A stretch of DNA of 64,000 nt from a virus, in the IMG/VR virus record IMGVR_UViG_3300047300_000657, positions 1-64,000 of that record; one strand, written 5' to 3'. Positions 36,364-45,514 of the stretch are shown piece after piece; position 1 is the stretch's first letter; each line of letters opens with the position of its first letter. Made by a program: the position numbers and the translations under genes. Below the pieces are notes generated by a model, which saw nothing but the letters and a program-made list of their open reading frames with translations, did not search any database and was not told the DNA's origin.

Positions 36364-36720
36364 TTAAAAACGGTTGCCGTGAAGTGCTGGTCGACCTTTA
36401 TTCTTTTCTACCTTTTGAAATAAAATTTCATCAAGACTATGTTCAATTTGATTTGTGTCACGCATTGCTGCATATAGATCTAGAAGTCTAATAACTATAT
36501 CTGCCATTTCTTCTACAACTTCTTGAGACCCCTTGTCTTTACGGATAGCCTCCAAAACTTCAGTAACTTCCGAATGTACGAGAGCAAGTTTATTACCAAT
36601 TTTGTCATAGTTAATTTCTCCATCCCAAAATCCCTTTTCAACAGCTGTCTCATGTAAAATTGCTGCAAGGGCATCTAGCCCATAATCTGTTAATAAAGTA
36701 ATATCGTCTTGTCTACTCAT
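36364..36720 (-). CDS. MazG-like nucleotide pyrophosphohydrolase
   Basis: 118 residues. HSEVTEVLEAIRKDKG and EMADIVIRLLDLYAA carry the E-x2-E...E-x2-D Mg-binding pattern of MazG. Degrades NTPs or ppGpp-like nucleotides and is often found in phages to alter host nucleotide alarm levels. Overlaps the next gene by eight bases. Confidence 0.88.
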   Translation of the reverse strand: MSRQDDITLLTDYGLDALAAILHETAVEKGFWDGEINYDKIGNKLALVHSEVTEVLEAIRKDKGSQEVVEEMADIVIRLLDLYAAMRDTNQIEHSLDEILFQKVEKNKGRPALHGNRF

Positions 36721-36907
36721 CGCTATCCTTTAAAGAAAATACAAAAGAAGTCCCATCTTCATTTACACTAACAACCAACTCTGAGTTTGGAACATCTGAA
36801 AAGAATCCAACGGGGATCTCTACTTTCTTAACTTGCTGCAAAACCCCAATTAAAATTTTATTTGGGTTTAATGATTTAAAATATTCCTCTAGTGGGATAT
36901 CTTCCAT
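36713..36907 (-). CDS. Hypothetical 64-residue protein before MazG
   Basis: MEDIPLEEYFKSLNPNKILI then QVKKVEIPVGFFSDVPNSEL and VVSVNEDGTSFVFSL. A small beta-rich protein, TAATG overlap with dnaE. No motif recognised. Confidence 0.7.
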   Translation of the reverse strand: MEDIPLEEYFKSLNPNKILIGVLQQVKKVEIPVGFFSDVPNSELVVSVNEDGTSFVFSLKDSDE

Positions 36908-39900
36908 TACTTTATCTCCTTTATATTTAAAGTGCCGTCGTCTAATTTAGACAAGACTGGCTTACATTTCATTCCTTCTCGCATTCTTGCAAGCGTTTGC
37001 TTGTACATTGTCGGGAAAGCAATTGCTCTAATTAATTCTTTATCTTTATTAGTCATAACAATATGGCTCATTGTCTTTCCTGCCTTTGTTTGGTATGGAG
37101 TAAAATTAATTACCATATATTCGTCTTCGGACAGATCGTATTGCTTTTGATAAAGATACTTAACAAATAAATCTTCTGAATCTGGATTAATATCACTAAC
37201 CTTTACGTAACGTGATATTCTGTTGTCTCCTACCAAGATGAAGTACATTTGTCCTGGCTCAATTTGTGTTTGCTCATTGTGGAATAAACCAATTGAACCA
37301 GTTTCATCTACGAGCTCTACTCGTGCCCAACCAGTTCCCCTCTTAATTGATTTAACCATTCCAAACATCACAAATGACCCTAGGTCATCAAAATCTTCAA
37401 TGGGTCTAGCTTGCGCTTTAATTCTAGGAGGAATTCCATCAAGATTAAAAGCTGGTATGCCTAAATACTCATAGTAATTATCTTTTTCATTACCGCTTCT
37501 TTCATTATCTTTAAATGCACAACCGCCAATAGAATTGAGTGCTTGTATAGCACGGCTATTAATTCCAGATCCCTTTTTAGAGGCAACCTCTGTAAACTCA
37601 GCATAGCTTTTAAATGGACGTGCATCAATAATTTTATTTGCAATGTTATCTGAAATATATTTAACTTCAGCAAGTCCAAATCTAATTGCATTATCTTTCA
37701 AAGAAAAATAAACATCTGACTCATTAACGTGTGGCAAAAGAACCTTTAAGCCTAGGCGCTTTGCTTCAATTAAATATTCTGTTCTTGCATCTTTATCATT
37801 TTCGTTTTTAAGAACTGAAAACATGAATTCAAGAGGATAATAGGACTTAAGCCAAGCAGTATAATAACTAAGCATAGAGTAAGCAACAGCATGGGAGCGG
37901 TTGAAAGAATAACCAGCATGAGCCTCAAACATATGCCAAAGCGTCTCCGCTTGTTTTTTAGAAATGTGTTTTGAAGCACCATCAATAAATTTATCCTTGA
38001 ACTGGTCAAACTCTCTTGCATCTTTTTTCTTACCAATAATCTTACGCACCTTATCGGCTTCGGACCAAGTCATCCCTCCTAGGTGTACGCATGCTTGCAT
38101 AACCTGCTCTTGATATATGATAACACCATACGTATTCTCTGTAAAAGGCTTCATGATTGGGTGGGTATATGTAATATCTTGTTGACCCTGCTTACGCTTA
38201 ATGTATGAATCACCGACAGTCTTCATAGCTCCTGGACGGACTAAAGCATTAGATGCAGCAAGATCTTCAAATTTGTCTACACCCATCTTAATCAATAGGT
38301 TTGTGTAAGGCGTTGCTTCTGCCTGAAAGATTCCCTTTGTATATCCTTCATTTAACATCTTGTAAACATTTGCATCATCTAAAGGAAGTTCAGATAAATT
38401 AATATCTCTACCAGTTCTTTCTTTAATTGACTTTAATGTATCTGAAATAACAGACAAAGTCTTTAGACCTAGTGCATCAAGTTTAATCAAACCGATATCT
38501 GCAACTGTATCCATGTCGTAAGCAACAACAGGAATACGCCCAGAGACTTTGTCCTGAGCATCTTCTCTAGATTCGACTGGAGCATATTTTCTGATATCAT
38601 CTTTTGCAACTACTACACCTGCAGCATGTACGCCAACAGAACGAATTCTCCCACGTAGCCTCTCTGCAAGCCAAATAACCTCAGGGTATTTAGCCCTGAA
38701 CTCTTTTGTATTTGGTGACTCCATAAAGTCTTCAAACGTATCAACTTGCTTTAATGCTCTATTTACATCCTGTAGTGGAACCATAAATACACGAGCAGCA
38801 TCACGCACAACACCTTTATCCTTAAAATAAGTAAATGTAGAAATAGATGCAACGTGCTTAAACTTCTTCTTTAAATAATCTTTTACTTCTTTGCGACGGC
38901 GATCTTCAAAATCTGTATCAATATCAGGAAAGTCGTTACGTTCTGGATTAATAAATCTAAAAAACAAAAGGTCATATTTAATTGGATCAACATCAGTAAT
39001 TCCCAATGAATAACAAACTAGAGATCCAGCTGCAGATCCTCGACCTGGGCCAACCTTGATATTATTATCTTTAGCCCAGTTAATCATGTCTGCAACCACA
39101 AGAAAATATGAGGCAAATTTCTTATCCTTAATTACAGACAATTCTTCATTAAGCCTGTCAGTATAGACCTCGTTCTTGTCTAGACCTAGTCTTTTAAGGC
39201 CCTCAGAGGCCATTTCAGACAGTTTCTTGTCAGCATTGGTCTTTGGTACAGGGAGAAGGTCTAGATTGCTGTTAAAATCGTATTCTCCAATTTTATTGGC
39301 TATCTCTACCGTGTTTTCATAAATGTCTGTTCTGGTAATTCCAACCTCATTAAAGTCTGCCTCAATTTCTGCACGACTTTGAATAAATAAATTGTAATCT
39401 TGAAATGAAATCTTTCTGTCTGGATAAAGATAGTTAAACCTATCTAACATATCATTCATATTTCGTGACATCTCAAAGTCTGCATCTTTATCCATCTTTG
39501 GATTTGTCGACAAAATAAGCATAGCTTCTTCTAAAACCTTATCTTCGCCTTTAGCAAAGTGAGCATCTCCAGTTGCTACCGCCTTAATTCCTAGCTCATC
39601 TGCAAGCTCAAGAAGCTTTAGATTTATTTCTTCAGGGTTGTGTGACTGAACCTCAACATAAAAATCTTCACCGAAAGTTTTCTGAAAATCTTTGAGAACC
39701 ATTTTAGCTTCAGAAAATTCGCCCCTTTCGATAGCCTTAGAAATAAGACCGTTAAGACATCCAGAGAGTACAATGATGCCTTCCGCATATTCTTTTAATA
39801 CCTCTCTATCAATACGTGGCTTATGATAAAAGCCTTCGTTCCATGCAATTTCTTGTAATGTGTTTATGTTTGACAGACCTACTTTATTCTTAGCAAGAAG

Positions 39901-40176
39901 GATGATGTGGTTGTAAGCTTGAATTGATTTATCTGTTTTTGAAGACTTGTCAAATCTATCTGTTGGAGAAATGTATGCTTCTACGCCGAGGATAGGCTTG
40001 ATGCCTAATTCTTTTGCTGCTATTTGCATATCACGATGTGAAGACAATGTTCCATGATCTGTAATTGCAATTGCAGTTTGACCAGCATCTAGCGCTGCTT
40101 GGCATAGTTCTCGTGGAGAATTTAATCCATCCATTAAACTATAATAACTATGTACGTGTAGGTGTGTGAAACTCAT
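36907..40176 (-). CDS. dnaE: DNA polymerase III alpha subunit-like (DnaE type)
   Basis: 1089 residues. N-terminal PHP domain (LHVHSYYSLMDGLNS, HGTLSSHRDM); palm acids in GRGSAAGSLVCYSLG and DFPDIDTDFED; finger region (MDTVADIGLIKLDALGLKT); helix-hairpin-helix and OB domains near the end. Replaces the family A or B polymerase of many phages. It has a leaderless-type promoter: TTGACT-17-TAGAAT, six bases, ATG. Confidence 0.95.
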   Translation of the reverse strand: MSFTHLHVHSYYSLMDGLNSPRELCQAALDAGQTAIAITDHGTLSSHRDMQIAAKELGIKPILGVEAYISPTDRFDKSSKTDKSIQAYNHIILLAKNKVGLSNINTLQEIAWNEGFYHKPRIDREVLKEYAEGIIVLSGCLNGLISKAIERGEFSEAKMVLKDFQKTFGEDFYVEVQSHNPEEINLKLLELADELGIKAVATGDAHFAKGEDKVLEEAMLILSTNPKMDKDADFEMSRNMNDMLDRFNYLYPDRKISFQDYNLFIQSRAEIEADFNEVGITRTDIYENTVEIANKIGEYDFNSNLDLLPVPKTNADKKLSEMASEGLKRLGLDKNEVYTDRLNEELSVIKDKKFASYFLVVADMINWAKDNNIKVGPGRGSAAGSLVCYSLGITDVDPIKYDLLFFRFINPERNDFPDIDTDFEDRRRKEVKDYLKKKFKHVASISTFTYFKDKGVVRDAARVFMVPLQDVNRALKQVDTFEDFMESPNTKEFRAKYPEVIWLAERLRGRIRSVGVHAAGVVVAKDDIRKYAPVESREDAQDKVSGRIPVVAYDMDTVADIGLIKLDALGLKTLSVISDTLKSIKERTGRDINLSELPLDDANVYKMLNEGYTKGIFQAEATPYTNLLIKMGVDKFEDLAASNALVRPGAMKTVGDSYIKRKQGQQDITYTHPIMKPFTENTYGVIIYQEQVMQACVHLGGMTWSEADKVRKIIGKKKDAREFDQFKDKFIDGASKHISKKQAETLWHMFEAHAGYSFNRSHAVAYSMLSYYTAWLKSYYPLEFMFSVLKNENDKDARTEYLIEAKRLGLKVLLPHVNESDVYFSLKDNAIRFGLAEVKYISDNIANKIIDARPFKSYAEFTEVASKKGSGINSRAIQALNSIGGCAFKDNERSGNEKDNYYEYLGIPAFNLDGIPPRIKAQARPIEDFDDLGSFVMFGMVKSIKRGTGWARVELVDETGSIGLFHNEQTQIEPGQMYFILVGDNRISRYVKVSDINPDSEDLFVKYLYQKQYDLSEDEYMVINFTPYQTKAGKTMSHIVMTNKDKELIRAIAFPTMYKQTLARMREGMKCKPVLSKLDDGTLNIKEIK

Positions 40177-40182
40177 GTCGCT

Positions 40183-40211
40183 ATTCTACTAAATAGATCA
40201 GGGGCAGTCAA
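40183..40211 (-). promoter_or_regulatory. Promoter of dnaE fused to a terminator
   Basis: TTGACT (40206-40211), 17 bases, TAGAAT (40183-40188), six bases, ATG. The -35 covers the loop and inner stem of the terminator at 40200-40223. Confidence 0.7.
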
Positions 40212-40223
40212 TAGACTGCCCCT
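40200..40223 (-). terminator. Terminator of the ssDNA-binding protein gene
   Basis: Ten-bp stem AGGGGCAGTC/GACTGCCCCT with a four-base loop, 14 bases past the stop codon; the -35 of dnaE is inside. Confidence 0.7.
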
Positions 40224-40236
40224 TCTCATTTTAGAT

Positions 40237-40908
40237 TTACCAGTCTACGCTGCTTGATGAAGCATCTGATTCCTCAGCAGGTGCACCTTCTCCTGCAAAA
40301 AATGCTTCTTGTTCTGTATAAGGCATATCACGAACTGCAGACTCTTCAAGCTTATAAAGCTCCAAACCTGATGCATCAAATGGAGTTTCATCTTTTGCAA
40401 GAGGAATAATTGTATAGCTTGTATCTGTCTTCATTCCTGAACGCTTAATACGCCACATAAGGTTTGTAATTGAACCCATTTCTCCAGCGTATTCGATTAG
40501 TGTAGGTGTTACTGTCTTACCACTTGAACCTTGTGAAAGAATTGCAACATAAGGTTCTTCTTTACCATCATCTACTAATACATTAATATAGAGTCGTGAT
40601 CGACCCTTCCATCCCGCCTTGTAATCTTTGCGGTGTTGTTCACATCCAAAACACTTACCCTGATCATCCATCGAACATAATGCTTTACGACGATAATCTT
40701 TTGGATTTGTATGCTCTACTGCAATAAAACCGAGACCTTGCGCCTCGTTATAATTTGGTGAATCTGGATCAAGCTCCTGAAGAAAACGAATCTTAATGCT
40801 TTCTCCGTCTTCAAGCTTTACCCAACGACCTTTTGTGCCGTCGCCACTTGATGCTTGTGGCTTATCCATAACCTTGTTTAGGTCTTTTAGTCCTTTTACG
40901 ATACCCAT
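40237..40908 (-). CDS. ssDNA-binding protein, gp32-like
   Basis: 223 residues. KGRWVKLEDGESIKIRFLQE and the RRKALCSMDDQGKCFGCEQH zinc knuckle-like region (Cys/Cys/Cys/His) match phage gp32-type SSBs. OB core to about residue 190, then an acidic tail (EESDASSSSVDW) for protein contacts. It sits beside polymerase and primase. Confidence 0.82.
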   Translation of the reverse strand: MGIVKGLKDLNKVMDKPQASSGDGTKGRWVKLEDGESIKIRFLQELDPDSPNYNEAQGLGFIAVEHTNPKDYRRKALCSMDDQGKCFGCEQHRKDYKAGWKGRSRLYINVLVDDGKEEPYVAILSQGSSGKTVTPTLIEYAGEMGSITNLMWRIKRSGMKTDTSYTIIPLAKDETPFDASGLELYKLEESAVRDMPYTEQEAFFAGEGAPAEESDASSSSVDW

Positions 40909-40962
40909 TTTTTTCTCCTAGTTTATAGTTGACGGTGTATATCCGTCTGTGTCTTTATTATA

Positions 40963-41961
40963 TCACGAATGCCAAGATTTATATTCAATATCTGAAACAG
41001 CGTTATTGATACAAATCTTAATCTCTTCGTCTGTCATGTCTCCTGCATCTTTTGCATCGTGAGGATATATCTTACCATATTCGTAAGAAGACCACAAGAT
41101 GTCTTTATTGCGTAGCTTGTCAGCAATTGCTGAGCCAAGCTCTCTTCCTGCTAAATCAGCATCTGTCATTATTATAATTCTGTTAAAGTATTTATTTAAT
41201 AAAGCATGCTGTTCTTTAGACAAGAATCCTCCCAGTGTTGCTACAACATTAGGAAAACCTGCTTGATGAATTCTTATTGCATCAAAGTTAGACTCAACAA
41301 CAATAACGTTTCCACCAATCTTTTTTGCACGATGAACATTAAATAATGTTTTGCTTTTTGGCAAGTCCGTGCTATTTTTAAAAGTTTTGCCCTCAATAGA
41401 TCTTCCAACAATTCCGATTGGGATACCGTCAGGACTATGAACTGGAGTAACAACCATTTTCATGTTGTCTGAATACCCTAATTCAAAATATTTCATAGTG
41501 TCAATATTTATTTTTCTTGAAAGCAAATAGTTTTTTGCATCTTCATTTTGTGCAAGATCAAGATGTAGTCTGTATATTGTGTCATATGAAAACTCTTTAA
41601 ACTCTGGCTTATCTTCCATCATTGATTGGAGCATTTCATCAAAACCGTCTAGCGACTCCTGCCCTTTTGCAGATATTAGTCTAAGAGCTTGAAAATTATT
41701 TTTACCAGAAACTCTTCTTACCAACTCGACTAATGATCCAGATTCTCCACATGCAGGGTTATAGCAAAGCCATGCTCCAGACAATTTGCTTATGCAGCAG
41801 CTTGCGCTGTGTCTATTTGAATGAAAAGGGCAATAGAACATAAGGTCGTCGCCAGGCTCACTTGTTATGTCCAACCCTAGTTCTTTTAGGATTGATTTAA
41901 TTTGGCCTGGTGCGTACTGCGTGGAAGTAACTTGCCTTGCTGTATTCCCTCGTATTGCCAT
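40963..41961 (-). CDS. DnaG-type primase
   Basis: 332 residues. CHC2 zinc finger (FYCPFHSNRHSASCCI ... CYNPAC) at about 43-72; TOPRIM core with VIVVESNFDAI (acidic Glu) and IIIMTDADLAGRELG (DxD). The C-terminal helicase-binding part is short. Makes primers for the replisome. Its 5' end overlaps the 41886-42191 gene by 76 bases. Confidence 0.92.
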   Translation of the reverse strand: MAIRGNTARQVTSTQYAPGQIKSILKELGLDITSEPGDDLMFYCPFHSNRHSASCCISKLSGAWLCYNPACGESGSLVELVRRVSGKNNFQALRLISAKGQESLDGFDEMLQSMMEDKPEFKEFSYDTIYRLHLDLAQNEDAKNYLLSRKINIDTMKYFELGYSDNMKMVVTPVHSPDGIPIGIVGRSIEGKTFKNSTDLPKSKTLFNVHRAKKIGGNVIVVESNFDAIRIHQAGFPNVVATLGGFLSKEQHALLNKYFNRIIIMTDADLAGRELGSAIADKLRNKDILWSSYEYGKIYPHDAKDAGDMTDEEIKICINNAVSDIEYKSWHS

Positions 41962-42191
41962 GACTTCTTCTTTCCTACGTAGATGCCATATATTGACATC
42001 TTAAAAAACCATTCATCTTTATCAGACACATATTCTACAGTCCAAACTGGGTCCATGTCAAGAGCTCTTACGTAACCCCTGTCCCGCATCTGCACCTCTA
42101 ATGTGCGTTCATTTAAATCCCTAATAGACAAAGCTTTTGAATCATCTATAAACTGTCCATCTATACAAAATCTTTTAATTGCCTTGTGCAT
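41886..42191 (-). CDS. Hypothetical 101-residue protein overlapping the primase start
   Basis: MHKAIKRFCIDGQFIDDSKA then MDPVWTVEYVSDKDEWFFKM and SIYGIYVGKKKSW. A beta-rich protein, seen in other actinophages between primase and helicase. The last 25 codons are read in another frame inside primase; both frames look coding. Overlaps the helicase by 17 bases. Confidence 0.7.
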   Translation of the reverse strand: MHKAIKRFCIDGQFIDDSKALSIRDLNERTLEVQMRDRGYVRALDMDPVWTVEYVSDKDEWFFKMSIYGIYVGKKKSWQYEGIQQGKLLPRSTHQAKLNQS

Positions 42192-43416
42192 CGCTAAACG
42201 GATTCTCGTAAATTTCTTTCACAATACCTCTGTTGATGTCCCAGTCTAAATAGAAATTGAAATCGTTACCGTGTCTATTTTTTCTAGATATGACCTCAAT
42301 CATATTTGTATTTGGGTATCTGTGAATTGCCATAGCCATATCAGCATCGTACTCGATTGCTTTTGACCACGCCACCTGACTCATCATTGGTGGATTATCT
42401 TGATCTGAAATATCATCAGCTGTTGCAGCAGTAATATCAATTACTGGAATATTGTTTGCAACAGCAAGCAATTTAAACTCACGAGAAATATTTCTGTTTC
42501 GCTCAACTTCAGAATTACTTCTCTTGTTATCATTAAAAAGTTGATGATAGTCTAAGATTACAAGATCTGGTTTGTGCTGATCAATTTTACCTTGAACAGT
42601 AGCTGGAGTAACCTCAGCAGTTCCTTCATTTGAAATAAGGATAAAACTATTTTTACCCTCAAACTTTTTCTTTCCCCAAGACTTAAAGTCATCAATATTA
42701 ATGTCACCCTTAGACAAATCACTTGCCTTAAATAAACCTGAACCCATCATGGTATAAATGCGATCACGCATATTTTCTGGAGACATTTCTAGAGAAATAA
42801 TCATTGGCTTAAATCCTTGTTCCCAGGCCTTACATGCCAAATAGGAAGTGAACCATGTCTTACCACGGCCTGGCCAACCAATAGCTACAATAAGGTGCCC
42901 TGGTGCCATTCCAGTTGGATATGCTTTATCAATTGCTTGAAAGCCAGTCAGGATTCCTGGGCTTCCACCCATGATTGCTGATCGTTCTTTTACTGACAAG
43001 AAATGATTTTCTGCAGACTCAATATCAATAATGTCTAAGTCTCTTACGTTATTTGTAAACTTACTAAGGGTAGCAAGCTTGCTTTGCATTTCAGCAAGAA
43101 CACGAGCAGCTGCATCTTCTTTTAATGCAGAACCACTTTGAAGAATAATTGATTTAAGTCTGTTAGATAGGTACTCGTTCTTAAGCTTGTCTAGATAATA
43201 GCCTGTCTCACCTTTAGTTTCAACAGCCTCAAAATCTTTAAACTTTTCAATTAAAACGCCCGCCTCTGGTACAGCTTTGAACTTATAGTAATATGACTTT
43301 AGTCCGTCCCAGATATCTCTGTGTGACGTAAATATCTCATCAACATTATCTGCAAGTAGTGTGCTGATATCTTTATTTTTGCAAACTGCAGATATTAGTT
43401 CTGCTTCTGTATTCAC
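42175..43416 (-). CDS. dnaB: Replicative DNA helicase, DnaB type (GTG start)
   Basis: 413 residues, GTG at 43414-43416 in a GTGA overlap. Walker A GWPGRGKTWF; KPMIISLEMSPENMRDR; Walker B PDLVILDYHQLF; RSNSEVERNRNISREFK and the SQVAWSKAIEYDADMAMAI segment are typical of DnaB. The N-terminal helical domain (1-130) binds primase. Hexameric motor at the fork. Confidence 0.92.
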   Translation of the reverse strand: MNTEAELISAVCKNKDISTLLADNVDEIFTSHRDIWDGLKSYYYKFKAVPEAGVLIEKFKDFEAVETKGETGYYLDKLKNEYLSNRLKSIILQSGSALKEDAAARVLAEMQSKLATLSKFTNNVRDLDIIDIESAENHFLSVKERSAIMGGSPGILTGFQAIDKAYPTGMAPGHLIVAIGWPGRGKTWFTSYLACKAWEQGFKPMIISLEMSPENMRDRIYTMMGSGLFKASDLSKGDINIDDFKSWGKKKFEGKNSFILISNEGTAEVTPATVQGKIDQHKPDLVILDYHQLFNDNKRSNSEVERNRNISREFKLLAVANNIPVIDITAATADDISDQDNPPMMSQVAWSKAIEYDADMAMAIHRYPNTNMIEVISRKNRHGNDFNFYLDWDINRGIVKEIYENPFSDAQGN

Positions 43417-43733
43417 TGGTCTCCGCCCTCTACCATCTCTTTAGTTTCTTTTAACAACCTTTGTCTGTTAAGTCTATCACGATCTATTTCTTTTTTTAAC
43501 GTATCCATTTTGTCAAAGTTATAAAAGAAAAACTGAAGTGGATGACCATTTTTATTAATTACAAAATAGTATTCTAGCAACTCTTTTGCTCTGTCAAAAC
43601 CTACGCTATCAATAACATCTTGCATAGCCCATTTTTCTCTAAACTTATTCATTGTTGGAACCTTGTTATATTTATCTTTATATAAATTTGAGTACAATGA
43701 AAGTAGCACGTAGGGCTCTTTATTATTTGCCAC
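43413..43733 (-). CDS. Hypothetical 106-residue protein before helicase, possible loader (GTG start)
   Basis: GTG at 43731-43733. MANNKEPYVLLSLYSNLYKD and FREKWAMQDVIDSVGFDRAK are helical; position immediately before DnaB with a GTGA overlap suggests a helicase loader, as is usual for that place, but no motif shows it. Confidence 0.7.
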   Translation of the reverse strand: MANNKEPYVLLSLYSNLYKDKYNKVPTMNKFREKWAMQDVIDSVGFDRAKELLEYYFVINKNGHPLQFFFYNFDKMDTLKKEIDRDRLNRQRLLKETKEMVEGGDQ

Positions 43734-43926
43734 GCTTGAGCTCTTCTTCTACTTCTTGAGTCTTTTCAATAAGTTTATTTTCTACAAAGTTATAGACTCT
43801 TTCTGTTGCAGCATCAACAGTTTCTCCTTGGCGTACATCATCTTCAATGCCAACACCTATCTTAATACTTTCATAGTTACCAAGATTTCTTGTAAAAGAA
43901 AGATCTACCTTAACTCTTGTTGTCAC
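43723..43926 (-). CDS. Conserved actinophage protein, 67 residues
   Basis: MTTRVKVDLSFTRNLGNYES then KIGVGIEDDVRQGETVDAAT and VYNFVENKLIEKTQEVEEEL. The VRxGExxDAAxxRVYxFVExKL pattern is common in actinophage replication blocks. Function unknown. Confidence 0.78.
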   Translation of the reverse strand: MTTRVKVDLSFTRNLGNYESIKIGVGIEDDVRQGETVDAATERVYNFVENKLIEKTQEVEEELKRGK

Positions 43927-44033
43927 TTATGTTCCGCCTTTCTATGTCTATTTAACGTATCGTGTGCAAATATGCCTGACCGTACTTCTATTTCTTTTTT
44001 ACAAACTTCACAAATAACTACTTTGCTTGCCAC
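43923..44033 (-). CDS. C2H2-like zinc-finger microprotein, 36 residues (GTG start)
   Basis: GTG 44031-44033 overlapping the upstream TAG (TAGTG); TGA 43923-43925. MASKVVICEVCKKEIEVRSG then FAHDTLNRHRKAEHK: C8-x2-C11 ... H-x4-H, a single C2H2 finger. Probably DNA-binding. Confidence 0.7.
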   Translation of the reverse strand: MASKVVICEVCKKEIEVRSGIFAHDTLNRHRKAEHK

Positions 44034-44515
44034 TAGTCCGCCTTCCAAACTGGTACAAATCCGTTCTCTGTCTTAGTATACAATATAATATTGTTTTTGA
44101 GAATAGCCTGCAACTCAGTTTTTGAAGGAACATTTTTTGAATGTCCTGAATCTAATATATGTTCGTGTATGTCATAAATGTTTTTATGACTAAACATATA
44201 TCTAAACCATTTGTGATTATCTTGTTTACCTATGGGATATATTATTGATGGAGTCAAAACCTTTCCTTCAATAATATAATCCTGTATGGTAACCCTATGC
44301 TTATTTAATATTTCAGAAACTTCTAAGATAGAATAAGCTTTTTCCATATTCTTTTTTACTTGAGAATATGAATACAAAACTCTTTTTCTGTCTGGATAGC
44401 ACCAGGCAACAAGTTCGTCTTTTGATCTAGAAGCTTTTAATACTTTATGTATTTTTTCATTTAAGAAGAAATACTGTAAGCTTTTTTGGTTTGTGTTTCT
44501 TTTTCGTCTAGCCAT
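44033..44515 (-). CDS. Conserved actinophage DNA-binding-type protein, 160 residues
   Basis: YFFLNEKIHKVLKASRSKDE, VAWCYPDRKRVLYSYSQVKK and AYSILEVSEILNKHRVTIQD-YIIEGKVLTP resemble a conserved actinophage protein with a MerR-like winged HTH (EVSEILNKHRVTI...). Probably a regulator or DNA-binding replication protein. Confidence 0.78.
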   Translation of the reverse strand: MARRKRNTNQKSLQYFFLNEKIHKVLKASRSKDELVAWCYPDRKRVLYSYSQVKKNMEKAYSILEVSEILNKHRVTIQDYIIEGKVLTPSIIYPIGKQDNHKWFRYMFSHKNIYDIHEHILDSGHSKNVPSKTELQAILKNNIILYTKTENGFVPVWKAD

Positions 44516-44652
44516 TTTCCAAACCTACTCGATTCCTTATTAACCATCCATCTTTTACCGCACATGATACAAAATAATTCCATGTGTAGCATTTGTGAAA
44601 ATACTCTATCTACAAAAACACGGCCATTACATTTTTGGCATCTCATCATCAT
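44461..44652 (-). CDS. Zinc-ribbon protein, 63 residues
   Basis: MMMRCQKCNGRVFVDRVFSQ then LFCIMCGKRWMVNKES: two C-x2-C pairs in a treble ribbon. The ATGATGATG start overlaps the upstream TGA. It is of a type common in actinophages. Unknown function. Confidence 0.78.
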   Translation of the reverse strand: MMMRCQKCNGRVFVDRVFSQMLHMELFCIMCGKRWMVNKESSRFGKWLDEKETQTKKAYSISS

Positions 44653-45449
44653 ACACTAAACACCTTCCCGTCAACTACGCATGAGTAGTCTGGTGAAATA
44701 TGAATCATTTGAATATGAGGGTAATCATTTACAATATGTGCAACGGCAAATCCCTTTTGCCAATCGTGATGCTGTGTGTATTTCATTCCGTCGGATTTCT
44801 CATCACACATGTGTCCGATTTCATATCCACGAAGCGTTTCTCCCTCGCCATTATTTCTAAGCTCATAAGTTACCATATGCGAAGCAATTCTATGTGAATG
44901 TCCTCTAATTAAAGAAATCTGCATATCTTCCATGTCCTTTCTTGCAGATCCAGTTGCTGCAATTGAAAGTCCGTGGTGTACGTGAATGTCACCAAATCTA
45001 CGCTTAGGTAATTCGTTGTAATAGATGTATTCATACCCTAATGAATCAAGTGACCACAAAGATTCTGGTGTTACGTCTTTAGCGTAGTCTGGTAGCTTTT
45101 TATCAATGTAATCAAATATTCGAATATCGTGATTTCCTAAAGCAGAAAATAACTGTGCGTCTGGAAGCATCTCTCTAGTTTTAGTATAAAAATCTCTTGC
45201 TCCTTTTGCCTCATGTCGCATCATAGGGACAATAAGGTCACGGCTATCATCTTTATGAAGCTGCATAAATTCTGCTGAACGACCTTCAGTATACTTACTG
45301 TAACAAGCCTGATCGTCTGTATCTCCCAAATAGTCTACGACGTCTGGTTTAAACCACTTCATGACTTTAAACCATAGCTCTATGGCTTTGTCATCCTGAT
45401 ACGGAAACTGCTGATCGGATGATAACATCCATTTTAAATCGTTTGACAT
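44649..45449 (-). CDS. Calcineurin-like metallophosphoesterase
   Basis: 266 residues. All motifs present: SSDQQFPYQD, YLGDTDDQ, LGNHDIR, HVHHG and GHSHRIAS. Related to phosphodiesterases; in T4-like phages members help nucleic-acid processing. GAGGAAGTAA lies before ATG; a promoter with hairpins precedes it. Confidence 0.88.
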   Translation of the reverse strand: MSNDLKWMLSSDQQFPYQDDKAIELWFKVMKWFKPDVVDYLGDTDDQACYSKYTEGRSAEFMQLHKDDSRDLIVPMMRHEAKGARDFYTKTREMLPDAQLFSALGNHDIRIFDYIDKKLPDYAKDVTPESLWSLDSLGYEYIYYNELPKRRFGDIHVHHGLSIAATGSARKDMEDMQISLIRGHSHRIASHMVTYELRNNGEGETLRGYEIGHMCDEKSDGMKYTQHHDWQKGFAVAHIVNDYPHIQMIHISPDYSCVVDGKVFSV

Positions 45450-45470
45450 TTACTTCCTCAAAATATACAA

Positions 45471-45514
45471 AAAGTCACGAGGTCGTGACTTTGGTGCTAC
45501 ACGTAAGTGTAGCA
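45471..45514 (-). terminator. Two tandem hairpins between late and early blocks
   Basis: TGCTACAC/GTGTAGCA (45495-45514) and AAAGTCACGA/TCGTGACTTT (45471-45492). On the minus strand the second is followed by TTTTTGTATATTTT, a good terminator. They separate the fiber genes from the metallophosphoesterase. Confidence 0.75.
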
